Source: Haliea salexigens DSM 19537
Lineage (GTDB): Bacteria; Pseudomonadota; Gammaproteobacteria; Pseudomonadales; Halieaceae
Length of the DNA stretch: 64,000 nucleotides
Assembly: GCF_000423125.1 (NCBI RefSeq)
Contig: NZ_AUHJ01000001.1
Location: 186,001 to 250,000 of the forward strand
Reading direction: 5' to 3'
In this document: positions 8,752-22,051 of the stretch, one piece after another
How the letters are laid out: every line of letters starts with the position of its first letter
How positions within the stretch are numbered: the first letter of the stretch is position 1
Translations under genes and position numbers: made by a program
The notes under the pieces: model-generated
What the model saw: only the letters and a program-made list of their open reading frames with translations
Database searches by the model: none
What the model was told of the DNA's origin: nothing

Positions 8752-10610
8752 GAGCTGATCTCCGCGCCGGCGACCACGCGCTCGCGACGCAAGGGGGTAA
8801 CGTTGTAGCCGGGCATCTGCTGCAATATCTGCTTGCGAATATTCCGGGCACTGATGGGATTGCCGTCGAAACAGAGTACGGACTTCAGTTTGTCCGGACC
8901 CAATTCAAACTCGGCCATAAGCAGCGTACGTAATTGCGCATCGCGGTTCTGCTCAATGACAAAAACACGTTCGTGACGCGCGATAAAGTCCGCGACTTCG
9001 TGGTTGAAGGGGAAGGCTCGCACACGCATGGCATTCAGCGGCACGCCGTCTTCGGCCAGGTAATCGCGGGCCTCCATCGAGGACTCTTCGCTGGTGCCGT
9101 AAAACAGGATTGCGGTATCAGTGCCCTGCTCGCTCTGTGTTTCCACCGGGCGCGGCACCCATTCCTTGATGGTCTCCCACTTCGCCATGAGGCGATGCAT
9201 GTTCTTCTCGTATTCCTCGCCCTTCTCGGTATACACCGCATATTCGTCGCGCGAGGTACCACGGGTGAAGAACGCGCCTTTGTCCGGGTGGGTACCGGGA
9301 ATGGTGCGATAACAGATGCCGTCGCCATCGACGTCCAGATAGCGTCCGTAGCGTTCCATTTCTTCCAGTTGCTCTGCATTCAGAACCTTGCCGCGGTCGT
9401 AGCGACGCGCATCGTCCCAGGTCAGTGGCGGCGACATATTGTCGTTCATGCCCAGGTCGAGGTCGGTCATGAGAATGATGGGGGTTTGCAAGCGCTCCGC
9501 CAGATCAAAGGACAGTGCGCCGAAATCGAAGCACTCCCTGGGTGTGGACGGGAACAGCAACACCTGCTTGGTGTCGCCGTGGGAAGCATAAGCGGCGGAC
9601 AATACGTCGGACTGCTGCGTGCGGGTGGGCATACCGGTGGACGGCCCTGCTCTCTGCACGTCAAACAGCACCGTGGGAATTTCGGCAAAGTAGGCCAGGC
9701 CGAGGAACTCGCTCATCAGGGAGAGGCCCGGGCCACTGGTGGCGGTGAATGCCCGCGCGCCATTCCAGCTTGCACCCACCACCATGCCGATGGCGGCCAG
9801 CTCATCTTCCGCCTGCAGGATCGCGTAGTTCTTGCGCCCCGTGCCCGGGTCAATGCGCAGCCGTTTGGCGTAGCGATCAAAGGCATCAACCACGGATGTG
9901 GACGGTGTGATCGGATACCAGGCCGCCACCGTGGCGCCGCCGTAAATGGCACCCAGGCCAAGGGCAGTGTTGCCGTCGAGTAGGATATTGTCGCCCACCT
10001 TGTCAGAGGCGCGCACACGAATGCCAAGCGGGCAATCGAAGTGTTCCTGGGCGTACTGGTAGCCGAGCTCGAGCGCGTGGATGTTGGGCAGAATGAGCTT
10101 GTCCTTGCCCTTGAACTGGTCTTCCACCAGGCCCGTGAGCACGGCGAAGTCGATATCCAGCAGCGCTGCCAGCGCCCCCACGTAGATCACGTTGCGAAAC
10201 AGCTGGCGCTGTCGCGGATCCTCGTATTCCTCGTTGCACATACGCGTGAGTGGGATGCCGATGATGTTGACATCATTGCGCATCAGGCGCAGGTCGAGGG
10301 GCTTGGTGTTGTCGTAGATGAAGTAGCCGCCCGGCTCCACTTCCTTGATGTCCTGCGGCATGCTCTGTGGATTCACCGACAGCATGATATCCACGCCGCC
10401 GCGGCGGCCGAGGTAGCCGCGCTCACTGACGCGCACTTCGTACCAGGTCGGCAGGCCCTGGATGTTGGAGGGGAAAATGTTCTTGGGGCACACCGGCAGC
10501 CCCATGCGGAAAATAGCCTTGGCAAACAGGTTGTTGGCGCTGGCGCTACCGGTGCCGTTTACGTTGGCGAACTTGATGACGAACTCATTGACTGATTGCA
10601 GCGCTTGCAT
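8748..10610 (-). CDS. korA: 2-oxoacid:acceptor oxidoreductase, fused gamma–alpha subunit (KorA type)
   Basis: Partner of KorB. Residues 1 to about 190 form the gamma domain, with the start NGTGSASANNLFAKA. From about 215 the alpha (pyrimidine-binding) domain begins with the motif WYPITPSTSVVDAF and continues with TATSGPGLSLM and RAGPSTGMPTRTQQSD, both hallmarks of this family. Size (620) fits the fused KorA form. The start ATG at 10610 lies 3 bases after the stop of the flavoprotein gene. It has no ferredoxin domain of its own, so electrons must leave through KorB and a partner, most simply the protein encoded just upstream. Confidence 0.93.
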   Translation of the reverse strand: MQALQSVNEFVIKFANVNGTGSASANNLFAKAIFRMGLPVCPKNIFPSNIQGLPTWYEVRVSERGYLGRRGGVDIMLSVNPQSMPQDIKEVEPGGYFIYDNTKPLDLRLMRNDVNIIGIPLTRMCNEEYEDPRQRQLFRNVIYVGALAALLDIDFAVLTGLVEDQFKGKDKLILPNIHALELGYQYAQEHFDCPLGIRVRASDKVGDNILLDGNTALGLGAIYGGATVAAWYPITPSTSVVDAFDRYAKRLRIDPGTGRKNYAILQAEDELAAIGMVVGASWNGARAFTATSGPGLSLMSEFLGLAYFAEIPTVLFDVQRAGPSTGMPTRTQQSDVLSAAYASHGDTKQVLLFPSTPRECFDFGALSFDLAERLQTPIILMTDLDLGMNDNMSPPLTWDDARRYDRGKVLNAEQLEEMERYGRYLDVDGDGICYRTIPGTHPDKGAFFTRGTSRDEYAVYTEKGEEYEKNMHRLMAKWETIKEWVPRPVETQSEQGTDTAILFYGTSEESSMEARDYLAEDGVPLNAMRVRAFPFNHEVADFIARHERVFVIEQNRDAQLRTLLMAEFELGPDKLKSVLCFDGNPISARNIRKQILQQMPGYNVTPLRRERVVAGAEISS

Positions 10611-10613
10611 GGT

Positions 10614-12392
10614 TTATTGCCCCGCTTTGGTGACGCTGTAGAGGAATTTCTGCATGTCCCAGGCAGAGGTTGGGCAACGCTCGGCGCACAGGCCGCAGTG
10701 CAGGCAGACGTCTTCGTCCTTCACCATGACCCGCTTTGTCGGCAGTTCTGTCGAGACATAGAGATCCTGGGCAAGATTGCCGGCCGTCGCGGTCAAACGC
10801 GTGCGCAACTCGCTTTCCTCAGCATTCTCAACAAAGGAGATGCAGTCAGTCGGACAGATATCGACACAGGCATCGCACTCAATACAGCGCGGGGTATCGA
10901 AAACAGTTTGCACGTCGCAGTTGAGGCAACGTTCCGCTTCCTTGAAGCCGGTGCCCTGGTCGAAACCCAGCTCCACCTCCAGCTTGCGATTGCGCAGCGT
11001 TTCCTCCAGTGGCGCCATGGGTACGACAAACCGTTTGTCGTTCTCGATCTGGTTGTCGTAGCTCCACTCATGAATGCCCATTTTCTGGCTGAGCAGGTTG
11101 GTCATGGGCGCCGGACGGTTGCTCACAGGCTCCGCCTTGCAGAACAGGTCGATACTGATGGCTGCCTGATGGCCGTGCGCCACTGCCGTAATGACGTTTT
11201 CCGGACCAAACGCCGCGTCACCGCCGAAGAATACCCGGGGATTGGTGGATTGGAAGGTGGCCTTGTCGACGACGGGCATATCCCAGTTGTCGAACTCGAT
11301 ACCGAGATCGCGCTCAACCCACGGGAAGGCATTGTCCTGCCCGATGGCCATGAGTACGTCATCGGCCTCCATGAACACGAGGTCCTCGCCCGTGGGCACC
11401 AGGCTCCGCTTGCCGTTTTCGTCGTAATGCGCTTCGACCTTCTCGAAGTGCATGCCCTTCAGCTTGCCATTCTCGACGACAAATTCCTTGGGCACGTGGT
11501 TGTCGTAAATGGGGATGCCCTCGTGCATGGCATCCTCCTTCTCCCAGGGTGATGCCTTCATGTCGGCAAAGGGGCTGCGCACCACCACGCGCACATCCTC
11601 GCCACCGAGCCGGCGTGAGGTACGGCAGCAATCCATTGCCGTATTGCCGCCACCCAGCACCAGTACCCGCCTGCCGATTGCACTGGTGTGCTCAAAGGCG
11701 ACGCTGGCCAGCCAGTCGATGCCGATATGAACCTGTTTCCCGGCCTCCTCCAGCCCCGGCAGGTTAAGCCCTTTGCCGCGGGGAGCTCCCGTGCCGACAA
11801 AGACCGCATCATAGTCCTTGTCGAGCACACTCTTCAGGCTGGTGACTTCCGTGTTGAACTGCGTCACCACGCCCATGTCGAGGATGTATCCCACTTCCTC
11901 GTCCAGGACCGAAGCCGGCAGACGGAAAGAGGGAATCTGGCTGCGCATCATGCCGCCGCCGGCAAACTGGTTGTCGTAGATGTCGATGTCGTACCCCAGA
12001 GGCATGAGGTCCCGCGCCACCGTCAGGGAGGCCGGGCCGGCACCAATCAGGGCAATGCGTTTGCCGTTCTTCTGGGCCGGAATCTGCGGCAGGCGCGCGC
12101 TGATGTCGGTTTTGTTATCAGCCGCAACACGCTTCAGGCGACAGATAGCGACCGGCTCCTCACCCTTGGCGATGCGACCGCGGCGACAGGCCGGCTCACA
12201 GGGCCGGTCGCAGGTGCGCCCCAGGATGCCGGGGAACACGTTGGACTCCCAGTTCACCATGTAGGCGTCGTCGTAGCGGCCCGCGGCGATCAGACGGATG
12301 TACTCCGGAACCGGCGTATGCGCCGGACAGGCATACTGGCAATCGACAACTTTGTGGAAGTATTCGGGATTCTTGATATCAGTAGGGTTCAC
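10614..12392 (-). CDS. GltD-like NAD(P)H/FAD oxidoreductase with C-terminal two-cluster ferredoxin
   Basis: Electron-transfer flavoprotein related to the small subunit of glutamate synthase. An N-terminal Fe-S region has C18, C22, C61, C65 and C69. An FAD site ALIGAGPASLTVA follows, then an NAD(P) site VLVLGGGNTAMD. The C-terminus adds two 4Fe-4S motifs, CIECDACVDICP and CLHCGLCAERCP, not present in GltD. As first gene of the operon with korA and korB it probably passes electrons between the Kor enzyme and NADP, like the third subunit of the NADP-dependent enzyme described in Azoarcus evansii. The start is a GTG at 12392 with AGGTC upstream. No gltB partner is nearby, which argues against glutamate synthase. 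The 179 bases upstream hold no gene. Confidence 0.88.
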   Translation of the reverse strand: MNPTDIKNPEYFHKVVDCQYACPAHTPVPEYIRLIAAGRYDDAYMVNWESNVFPGILGRTCDRPCEPACRRGRIAKGEEPVAICRLKRVAADNKTDISARLPQIPAQKNGKRIALIGAGPASLTVARDLMPLGYDIDIYDNQFAGGGMMRSQIPSFRLPASVLDEEVGYILDMGVVTQFNTEVTSLKSVLDKDYDAVFVGTGAPRGKGLNLPGLEEAGKQVHIGIDWLASVAFEHTSAIGRRVLVLGGGNTAMDCCRTSRRLGGEDVRVVVRSPFADMKASPWEKEDAMHEGIPIYDNHVPKEFVVENGKLKGMHFEKVEAHYDENGKRSLVPTGEDLVFMEADDVLMAIGQDNAFPWVERDLGIEFDNWDMPVVDKATFQSTNPRVFFGGDAAFGPENVITAVAHGHQAAISIDLFCKAEPVSNRPAPMTNLLSQKMGIHEWSYDNQIENDKRFVVPMAPLEETLRNRKLEVELGFDQGTGFKEAERCLNCDVQTVFDTPRCIECDACVDICPTDCISFVENAEESELRTRLTATAGNLAQDLYVSTELPTKRVMVKDEDVCLHCGLCAERCPTSAWDMQKFLYSVTKAGQ

Positions 12393-12571
12393 AGCGAAGA
12401 CCTGTTTTGAACGTTAGGTAGCGGGCTCGCGACCATGACGGCACACGCCTGAAGTGTGTCATAAAGCGCATTCCTTTGCATCACCACGCGCCCCCATTTG
12501 CGCCCCGGGGGCTGCGTTATGAGGTGTTTAACGCTGCGCTGACAGCATTATTGAACCACCAGCGTCCCGGC

Positions 12572-16190
<3,619 letters not shown>

Positions 16191-16216
16191 AGCTGCGCCC
16201 GCTTCCTCCGCTTGTC

Positions 16217-19200
16217 CTAACTCGCCGCCAGTTCCGCTGCCTCTTCGACATCCACGGTAACCAGGCGTGACACGCCCGGCTCGTGCATGGTGACACCCAT
16301 CAACTGATCCGCCAACTCCATGGAGATCTTGTTGTGGGTAATATAAATGAACTGCACTTTCTCGGACATTTCCTTGACCATGCGTGCGTAACGCCCGACG
16401 TTGGCATCGTCCAGCGGCGCGTCCACTTCGTCAAGCATACAGAACGGCGCGGGATTCAGTTGGAAAATCGAAAACACAAGGGCAATGGCGGTCAGCGCCT
16501 TTTCCCCGCCTGACAGCAGGTGAATGGTGCTGTTCTTTTTCCCCGGTGGGCGCGCCATGATGGTAATGCCGGTATCGAGCAGGTCGTCCCCGGTCATTTC
16601 CAGATAGGCATTGCCACCACCGAATACGCGGGGGAAGAGGTCCTGCAGGCCGGAATTCACCTTATCGAACGTGTCGCGGAACCGGCTGCGCGTTTCCTTG
16701 TCGATTTTACGAATGGCGGAGGCGAGTGTCTCCAGCGCCGTTTCCAGGTCCTCGTTCTGGGCATCGAGGTAATGCTTGCGCTCGGACTGCAGGGCATATT
16801 CATCAATGGCCGCGAGGTTGATCGGCCCCAGCCGCGCCACCCTGGCCCCCACACGTTCAAGGGCAAGCTGCCACTCCGTTTCCCCGGCGCCCTCGGGCAT
16901 ATTCGCCAGCACCGTATCGACGTCCTGCTCCAGTTCCCGCAGCTGGCGCAGCACGTTCTCCCGCTGCACCTGTAAACCCTGCTGCTGCAACCGCTGCTGC
17001 TCCAGCTCGGCGCGCACGCCCTGCGCTCGCTGCTCAATGGCGGCACGCTGCTGCTCGGCCTGGCGCAGGGCATGCTCCACCTCGGCAACCGCCTGGCGCG
17101 CCTGGGTCAGCTCGGTCTCGGATGCCAGACGCAACGCCAGCTGCGCTTCCAGCTCGTCCTGCAACGCCACTACCGGGTCGTCGCTTTCCATGAGGCTGCC
17201 CTGCAGGGCCTCGCGGCGCTCCTGCAGCTGGGTGACCTGGGAGCGGGCCCGCTGCATGGTTTCCGCCACGCCCCCTAATTGCGTCTGCAGCGACTGGTGA
17301 CGCATCGCTGACTGGTGGGCCGCATCCTTGTCGTGACGGGCCCTCTGGCGCACGCTGTCGAGCTGATTGCGCGCCGCATCCCGGCGCGCGAGCAACTCCT
17401 CGCGCTGGCGCGAGTCTGTTTCCATGCGCTCGATGGCCTCTGCCAGCAGCAGGCGCGCCTCCGATACGGCCTCCTGCTCCTGGCCGAACTGCCCGCGGGT
17501 GTCGCTGATATCCGCGGCAAGGCGCTCACGGCGCGCGCTGATCTGTTCCAGCCTGGCCTGCTGCGCCGACAGTGCAGCGCGCAGCTCCGCGTGCTGCCGC
17601 GACAGCTGCTGCTGCTCGCGCTGGCTATCCTGGCGCTGGGCTTCCAGACTCTGCTGCTGCTCGCGCAGGCCATCCAGCGCGCCTTCGAATTCGGTGACCT
17701 GCTGCGCCGTGGCTTCGACTTCCAGCAACAGCCGCTCGAGCTCCTGCTGGCGCTGGATCACGCCGCCTTCCTGCTTGCCCGGGCGCGTCACTCGCAGCCA
17801 GTCGCGGCCCAGCCAGATCCCGTCCGCGGTAATCACCGACTCACCCGCACCCAGGCTGGCGCGCAGCTGCAGTGCAGCGGGCAGGTCTGCTGCCACACGC
17901 ACACCCGCCAGAAGGCTCGCAGCAGCGGCGCTGCCATGCACATGTGAGGCGAGGAACTGCGGCCCCGGGCTGCCCTGTGCAGCACCACTCTCCACCAGGC
18001 TGACCTGGCCCTGCTCCAGCGCCTGCAGGCAATCAGCGAGGTCACCCAGCTGCTCGACACAAACAGCCTGCAGGTAATCCCCCAGCGCGGTTTCCACCGC
18101 CTGCTGCCAGCCTTCGTCCACCTGCAGGTTGTCCAACAACCGCGGCCGCGACTGCAAGCCCTGGGCGGCAAGCCACTGGCTGACGCCCTGGTCGCGATCC
18201 TCCGTAGCCGCCTGCTGCAGCGCCTCCAGAGACGCCTGGCGACCGCGTAGCTGCTGCAAGCGGGAGCGGCTTTCGTTAAGTTGCCCTGACAGTCGGCTCT
18301 CTTCCTCGCGCGCCGCCGCAAGTTCCTCCACGCGCTCATCGCTGCGCAGTTCGGCTACCGCCATCTGCTCTTCCAGCAGTGCGATCTCCTCGGCAGCGGC
18401 CTCGAGGTTGGCGTCGTCTTCGCCTACCACCAGCCCTGCGCGCTCCTCTTCAAGCTGCTGGACGCGTCGCTGCAGACGCTGTTGCGCTTGTTCCAGGTGC
18501 TGGATACGCGACTGCTGCACTTCGGCCTGCTGCCGTGGCGCCGCCGCCTGGTGGTTGAACTCATCCCACTGCTGCTGCCAGTGCAACATGGCGTCTTCGG
18601 CTTCCTGCAGCGCGCTGGCGGACTCCTCTTCAGCCGCCTGCAGCAACTCCAGTTCTGGCGCCAGCTCTTCCAACTCCAGCTCCCAGGTTGCGAGCTTGTC
18701 CTGGTCCTGCTGCAAATGCGCCTCTGCCTGCTCCAGGCTGTCCAGCGCCTGGCGCAGGTCGGCATGCAGCTGCTGCGCGCGCTCCTTCTGGAACTGGATG
18801 GCCTGCTCCAGACGGGCCACTTCCGCGCCCAGCGCGTAATAGGTGGCCTGCACGGCATTGAAGCTGTCGGTACGATCGGTGTAATCCTGCCGGTGCTGCT
18901 CAATGCCGGTGTCCACCTGCTGGTGTTCCGCATTCACGGCCTCCAGCCGCACCTCGAGCTCACCAATCGCCTGGCCGCAGCGGCCGGCCTGGCTGTCCAG
19001 CTGCTGCCACTGCAGCGCGTGCAGCTGTGCTTTCAGGGTGCGCTCTTCAGCCTTGAGTTCACTGTACTTTTCCGCCGCCTGCGCCTGGCGCTGCAGGTGC
19101 TGGAGCTGACGTTGCAGCTCGTCACGCAGGTCCGTGAGGCGCTCGAGATTCTCCATGGTGCGGCGCATGCGGGTTTCGGTTTCCCGACGCCGTTCCTTGT

Positions 19201-19717
19201 ACTTGGAAATACCCGCCGCTTCCTCGATAAACACACGTAAATCTTCCGGACGGGACTCGATCAAGCGGGATATCATGCCCTGCTCAATGATGGCGTAGCT
19301 GCGCGGCCCCAGGCCCGTGCCGAGGAAAATATCGGTGATGTCGCGCCGCCGACAGCGGCTGCCGTTGAGGAAATACTCCGATTGCGCCTCGCGGGTGACC
19401 AGGCGTTTGATGGAAATCTCGGCATAGCTGGCGTATTCACCACCCACACCACCATCGCTATTGTCGAACACCAGTTCGATGGACGCTTGCCCCACCGGTT
19501 GGCGGTTGACTGAACCGTTGAAGATGACATCGGTCATCGATTCGCCGCGCAGGTTCTTGGCAGAACTCTCGCCCATCACCCAGCGCACGGCGTCGATGAC
19601 GTTCGACTTGCCACAGCCGTTGGGCCCCACCACGGCACACATGTTGCTGGGGAAGTTGACGGTAGTGGGATCGACAAACGACTTGAAGCCGGCGAGCTTG
19701 ATGGATTTTAGTCGCAT
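16217..19717 (-). CDS. smc: Chromosome segregation ATPase SMC
   Basis: Condensin ATPase that compacts and segregates the chromosome. The N-terminal head has Walker A VGPNGCGKSNVID. Two very long Gln/Glu/Leu-rich coiled coils flank a hinge at about 500–660. The C-terminal head carries the signature LLSGGEKALTAIA and Walker B FCMLDEVDAPLDDAN. Length 1166 is right for SMC. This genome therefore uses the SMC–ScpAB system, at least at this locus, rather than MukBEF. The AT-rich stretch directly upstream is the probable promoter region. Confidence 0.97.
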   Translation of the reverse strand: MRLKSIKLAGFKSFVDPTTVNFPSNMCAVVGPNGCGKSNVIDAVRWVMGESSAKNLRGESMTDVIFNGSVNRQPVGQASIELVFDNSDGGVGGEYASYAEISIKRLVTREAQSEYFLNGSRCRRRDITDIFLGTGLGPRSYAIIEQGMISRLIESRPEDLRVFIEEAAGISKYKERRRETETRMRRTMENLERLTDLRDELQRQLQHLQRQAQAAEKYSELKAEERTLKAQLHALQWQQLDSQAGRCGQAIGELEVRLEAVNAEHQQVDTGIEQHRQDYTDRTDSFNAVQATYYALGAEVARLEQAIQFQKERAQQLHADLRQALDSLEQAEAHLQQDQDKLATWELELEELAPELELLQAAEEESASALQEAEDAMLHWQQQWDEFNHQAAAPRQQAEVQQSRIQHLEQAQQRLQRRVQQLEEERAGLVVGEDDANLEAAAEEIALLEEQMAVAELRSDERVEELAAAREEESRLSGQLNESRSRLQQLRGRQASLEALQQAATEDRDQGVSQWLAAQGLQSRPRLLDNLQVDEGWQQAVETALGDYLQAVCVEQLGDLADCLQALEQGQVSLVESGAAQGSPGPQFLASHVHGSAAAASLLAGVRVAADLPAALQLRASLGAGESVITADGIWLGRDWLRVTRPGKQEGGVIQRQQELERLLLEVEATAQQVTEFEGALDGLREQQQSLEAQRQDSQREQQQLSRQHAELRAALSAQQARLEQISARRERLAADISDTRGQFGQEQEAVSEARLLLAEAIERMETDSRQREELLARRDAARNQLDSVRQRARHDKDAAHQSAMRHQSLQTQLGGVAETMQRARSQVTQLQERREALQGSLMESDDPVVALQDELEAQLALRLASETELTQARQAVAEVEHALRQAEQQRAAIEQRAQGVRAELEQQRLQQQGLQVQRENVLRQLRELEQDVDTVLANMPEGAGETEWQLALERVGARVARLGPINLAAIDEYALQSERKHYLDAQNEDLETALETLASAIRKIDKETRSRFRDTFDKVNSGLQDLFPRVFGGGNAYLEMTGDDLLDTGITIMARPPGKKNSTIHLLSGGEKALTAIALVFSIFQLNPAPFCMLDEVDAPLDDANVGRYARMVKEMSEKVQFIYITHNKISMELADQLMGVTMHEPGVSRLVTVDVEEAAELAAS

Positions 19718-19860
19718 ATCACTTTAAATTTGTATTGTATCTTAATGTTTTATATAGCATTTATGCCCGAAAACCCGGCTTGACTGCCACCCCGATAACA
19801 CTAGATGTAGTGTACCCAACTTCCCCCGGCAACACTATGCCTGAGGCACTTAATGTGGCG
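19718..19860 (-). promoter_or_regulatory. Intergenic control region between ccmI and smc
   Basis: This 143-base gap is clearly richer in A/T than its surroundings close to smc (19727–19765), as expected for a promoter. A weak −10-like TACAAT is present on the minus strand without a convincing −35. Further upstream, ACACTA (19798–19803) and TAGTGT (19808–19813) form a perfect 6-bp inverted repeat that could be an operator or part of the ccmI transcript end. No gene is seen here. Confidence 0.45.
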
Positions 19861-21051
19861 TCACCCCTGGCGGGGCTGCAGGGTGATGAGCTGCGGTTCT
19901 TCAGAGAGGGAGGGCTGCAACGGCCCGAGGCGACCAAGCCAGGTGGCGTTCTCCTCGCCAGGGGTACCCGCCGGAGAGACCTGCACCAGCACCAGGATTT
20001 CGCCCGCCGTCGAGAGTTTCTGGCCCGCCATGGTGCTGCTGTCGTCCAGGCGCAGGGTGGCCGGCAGCTGGCTGGCCGCCAGGCGCTGCGCCGCAATCGG
20101 CATGCGGCTTTCGCTGCCTGCAGCGCGCGCGAGCACGAATACGGTGTCGGAATCAGCCAGCGACGCGCCCTCGGGCAGGGTTACGGTGACCGTCACGCCA
20201 GTGCTCGGGGCCGCCACCTCATCGGTGGGGGTTACCGCTTCACCCAGTCGCTGACGCGCCTCATTGATGACGCCGGCAATCAATTGCTGTCCCTCACTAC
20301 CGGGGGCCTCCATGACAATCAGGCGCTCCCAGTACTGAATAGCAGCGCGGAATTGCCCGCGCTCAAACGCCGACATGCCCAGCAGGCCCAGGGCCGTGCG
20401 CTGCTGCGGATCAATGGCCAGCGCCTGCTCCGCACGCGCCTGCGCGCTCGGGCTGAGCGTGCGCCCGTCCGCCAGGAACCTGGCCTGGGCCGAATAGGCC
20501 AGGGCCTGCGGGTCCTCCGGGGCGGCCTGCACCAGACGATCGTAGGTTTCCGCGGCCAGCGCATAATCGCCCTGCCCCATCTGATAACGACCCAACAACG
20601 CCAGGTAATGGAGATTGTCCGGGCGCTGCACGGCGCGCTCCTCGATCGCCACCATCAGCTCGCTGAGCTGCGCCTCTGTCGGTGTTTCGCCCAGATCGCC
20701 GAGCTGCTGTGCAATCCTGACATCGGTCACCGAACCCAGCTGGTAATAGAGGACTGCGGCCATCACTGCGACAACCGGCACGAGCGCCCACAGCGGAAAC
20801 GCTCGGCGCGCAGGCTCCTCGGTTGCAGCGGCTGCCAACTGACCCTGCTGGTCTTCCAGCAAACGCAGCTGGGTATCGGTTTCCAGATCTGCTTCCCCGG
20901 CATCCGCCAACTCCGCGCGACGCAAGCGGTACCAGTCGAGATTGGCCTGCGCGCCATCATCAACCGGGCGCCTGGTTGCCCAGCCGGGGAACAGCAGAAA
21001 CAGGCCACTGAGCACAACGAGGCCGGCACAGGCGAGCAGGAATGTCGTCAA
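19861..21051 (-). CDS. ccmI: Cytochrome c biogenesis protein CcmI (CycH)
   Basis: Apocytochrome c chaperone of the system I heme ligase. Two N-terminal membrane segments (about 3–25 and 93–113) frame a CcmI-type segment, followed by tetratricopeptide-like repeats (about 145–270, for example YLALLGRYQMGQGDYALAA) and a C-terminal periplasmic beta-rich domain. 396 residues, typical of the full-length CcmI. It overlaps ccmH by 4 bases and ends the ccm operon. Confidence 0.9.
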   Translation of the reverse strand: MTTFLLACAGLVVLSGLFLLFPGWATRRPVDDGAQANLDWYRLRRAELADAGEADLETDTQLRLLEDQQGQLAAAATEEPARRAFPLWALVPVVAVMAAVLYYQLGSVTDVRIAQQLGDLGETPTEAQLSELMVAIEERAVQRPDNLHYLALLGRYQMGQGDYALAAETYDRLVQAAPEDPQALAYSAQARFLADGRTLSPSAQARAEQALAIDPQQRTALGLLGMSAFERGQFRAAIQYWERLIVMEAPGSEGQQLIAGVINEARQRLGEAVTPTDEVAAPSTGVTVTVTLPEGASLADSDTVFVLARAAGSESRMPIAAQRLAASQLPATLRLDDSSTMAGQKLSTAGEILVLVQVSPAGTPGEENATWLGRLGPLQPSLSEEPQLITLQPRQG

Positions 21052-21512
21052 GCGTCTTTCTCCGAATTCTTGAGCAATGCCGCCAGCTGTGCTTCGTCGT
21101 CCGCGGTGAGTGAGCCGCCGCCCTGGCGCCGACCGCGCAGTATCAATAGCAGACCGGCCACGCCCGCCAGCAAGAGCAACAGGGGAGCCAGCCAGAGCAC
21201 AGCAGTCACCGCGTTGAACGCGGGCCGGTAGCGCACGAACTCGCCGTAGCGGGCAACCATGAATTCCAGTATCTCTTCATCACTGGCCCCGGCCTCCAGT
21301 TGCTGGTGCAGCAGGCGCCGCAAATCCTGCGAAATTGGCGCATTGGAATCGGCGATATTCTGGTTCTGGCACTTGGGACAGCGCAACTCTTCACTGAGCA
21401 GCTGATAGCGTGCCTCCAGTGCCGGCGTGCTGAATTCGTAGGTTTCTATCACCGCTGCGGCGTACGCACTCAGTAACAGCATTACACCCAACAAGGAGGC
21501 GCGCATTCTCAT
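21048..21512 (-). CDS. ccmH: Cytochrome c maturation thioredoxin-like protein CcmH (CcmL)
   Basis: Reduces apocytochrome c or the CcmG disulfide before heme attachment. A signal peptide is followed by the family motif LRCPKCQNQNIADS with C45/C48, and a C-terminal membrane segment (about 108–130). 154 residues, matching the short CcmH form; the TPR part is a separate gene, ccmI. The ATG at 21512 overlaps the ccmG stop as ATGA. The frame could be read further upstream, but that part lies inside ccmG and is not expected to be coding. Confidence 0.92.
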   Translation of the reverse strand: MRMRASLLGVMLLLSAYAAAVIETYEFSTPALEARYQLLSEELRCPKCQNQNIADSNAPISQDLRRLLHQQLEAGASDEEILEFMVARYGEFVRYRPAFNAVTAVLWLAPLLLLLAGVAGLLLILRGRRQGGGSLTADDEAQLAALLKNSEKDA

Positions 21513-22051
21513 GGCTCCTGTGCCATGGCCAGAACCTCGCGCCACAGCGGCTCCAGGGTATCGCGCCATACGCGGTCATCGATCACGCCCACATGCCGAT
21601 AGCGGATCACGCCGTCAGCGTCCACCAGGTAGGTCTCCGGGGCGCCGTAAACACCAAGGTCCACCCCCAGGGAGCCCTCGCGATCAACGATATTGGCGCG
21701 GTAGGGGTCACCGAGCTCTTGCAGCCAGCGGCGCGCGGCCTGGTCTTCGTCCTTGTAGTTGATGCCGTAGATGGGAATGCCAGTGTCAGCCAGTCGCTGC
21801 AGATACGGATGTTCCGCGCGACAGGAAATGCACCAGGTGGCCCAGACGTTGAACAGCGCTGGCTCGCCAATGACATCGTCGCGTGTGAGCGCGCGCCCAT
21901 CCGCCAGCGCGGTCAGGGAAAATGCCGGCAGGGGCTTGTCGATGAGTGCTGAGGGCAGCTCCATCGGGTCCAGCGACAAGCCGCGATACAGAAACCCCGC
22001 CAGCACCACGAAGATCACCAGCGGCAGGAAAAGCTTAAGCCTGGGCGCCAC
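21509..22051 (-). CDS. ccmG: Thiol:disulfide interchange protein CcmG/DsbE
   Basis: Membrane-anchored periplasmic thioredoxin that keeps apocytochrome c thiols reduced. An N-terminal anchor (about 6–24) precedes the thioredoxin fold with the active site WATWCISC (C74/C77) and the later cis-Pro-type GAPETYLVD. The GTG at 22051 is chosen because GGGGG lies 5 bases upstream and the protein then starts like other CcmG proteins (APRLKLFLP). A GTG at 22078 would add nine residues. Either way the gene overlaps the end of ccmF. Confidence 0.92.
   Translation of the reverse strand: MAPRLKLFLPLVIFVVLAGFLYRGLSLDPMELPSALIDKPLPAFSLTALADGRALTRDDVIGEPALFNVWATWCISCRAEHPYLQRLADTGIPIYGINYKDEDQAARRWLQELGDPYRANIVDREGSLGVDLGVYGAPETYLVDADGVIRYRHVGVIDDRVWRDTLEPLWREVLAMAQEP

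Noticed and set aside
10614-12392. Glutamate synthase small subunit (gltD)
   Set aside because: No gltB neighbour, and the C-terminal two-cluster ferredoxin part is absent from GltD; linkage to korAB favours another role.
12393-12571. Possible gene or RNA in the 179-base gap upstream of the flavoprotein gene
   Set aside because: The only open frame is short and unlike any protein; no convincing promoter or RNA fold was seen.
16217-19717. MukB instead of SMC
   Set aside because: Length, Walker A context and the LSGGEKALTAIA signature match SMC, and no mukE/mukF genes flank it.
19735-21231. Long open frame (498 codons) on the plus strand opposite ccmI
   Set aside because: Its product is rich in Arg/Gln/His without recognisable motifs, and the minus strand clearly encodes CcmI with TPR repeats. 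It is a GC-rich shadow.
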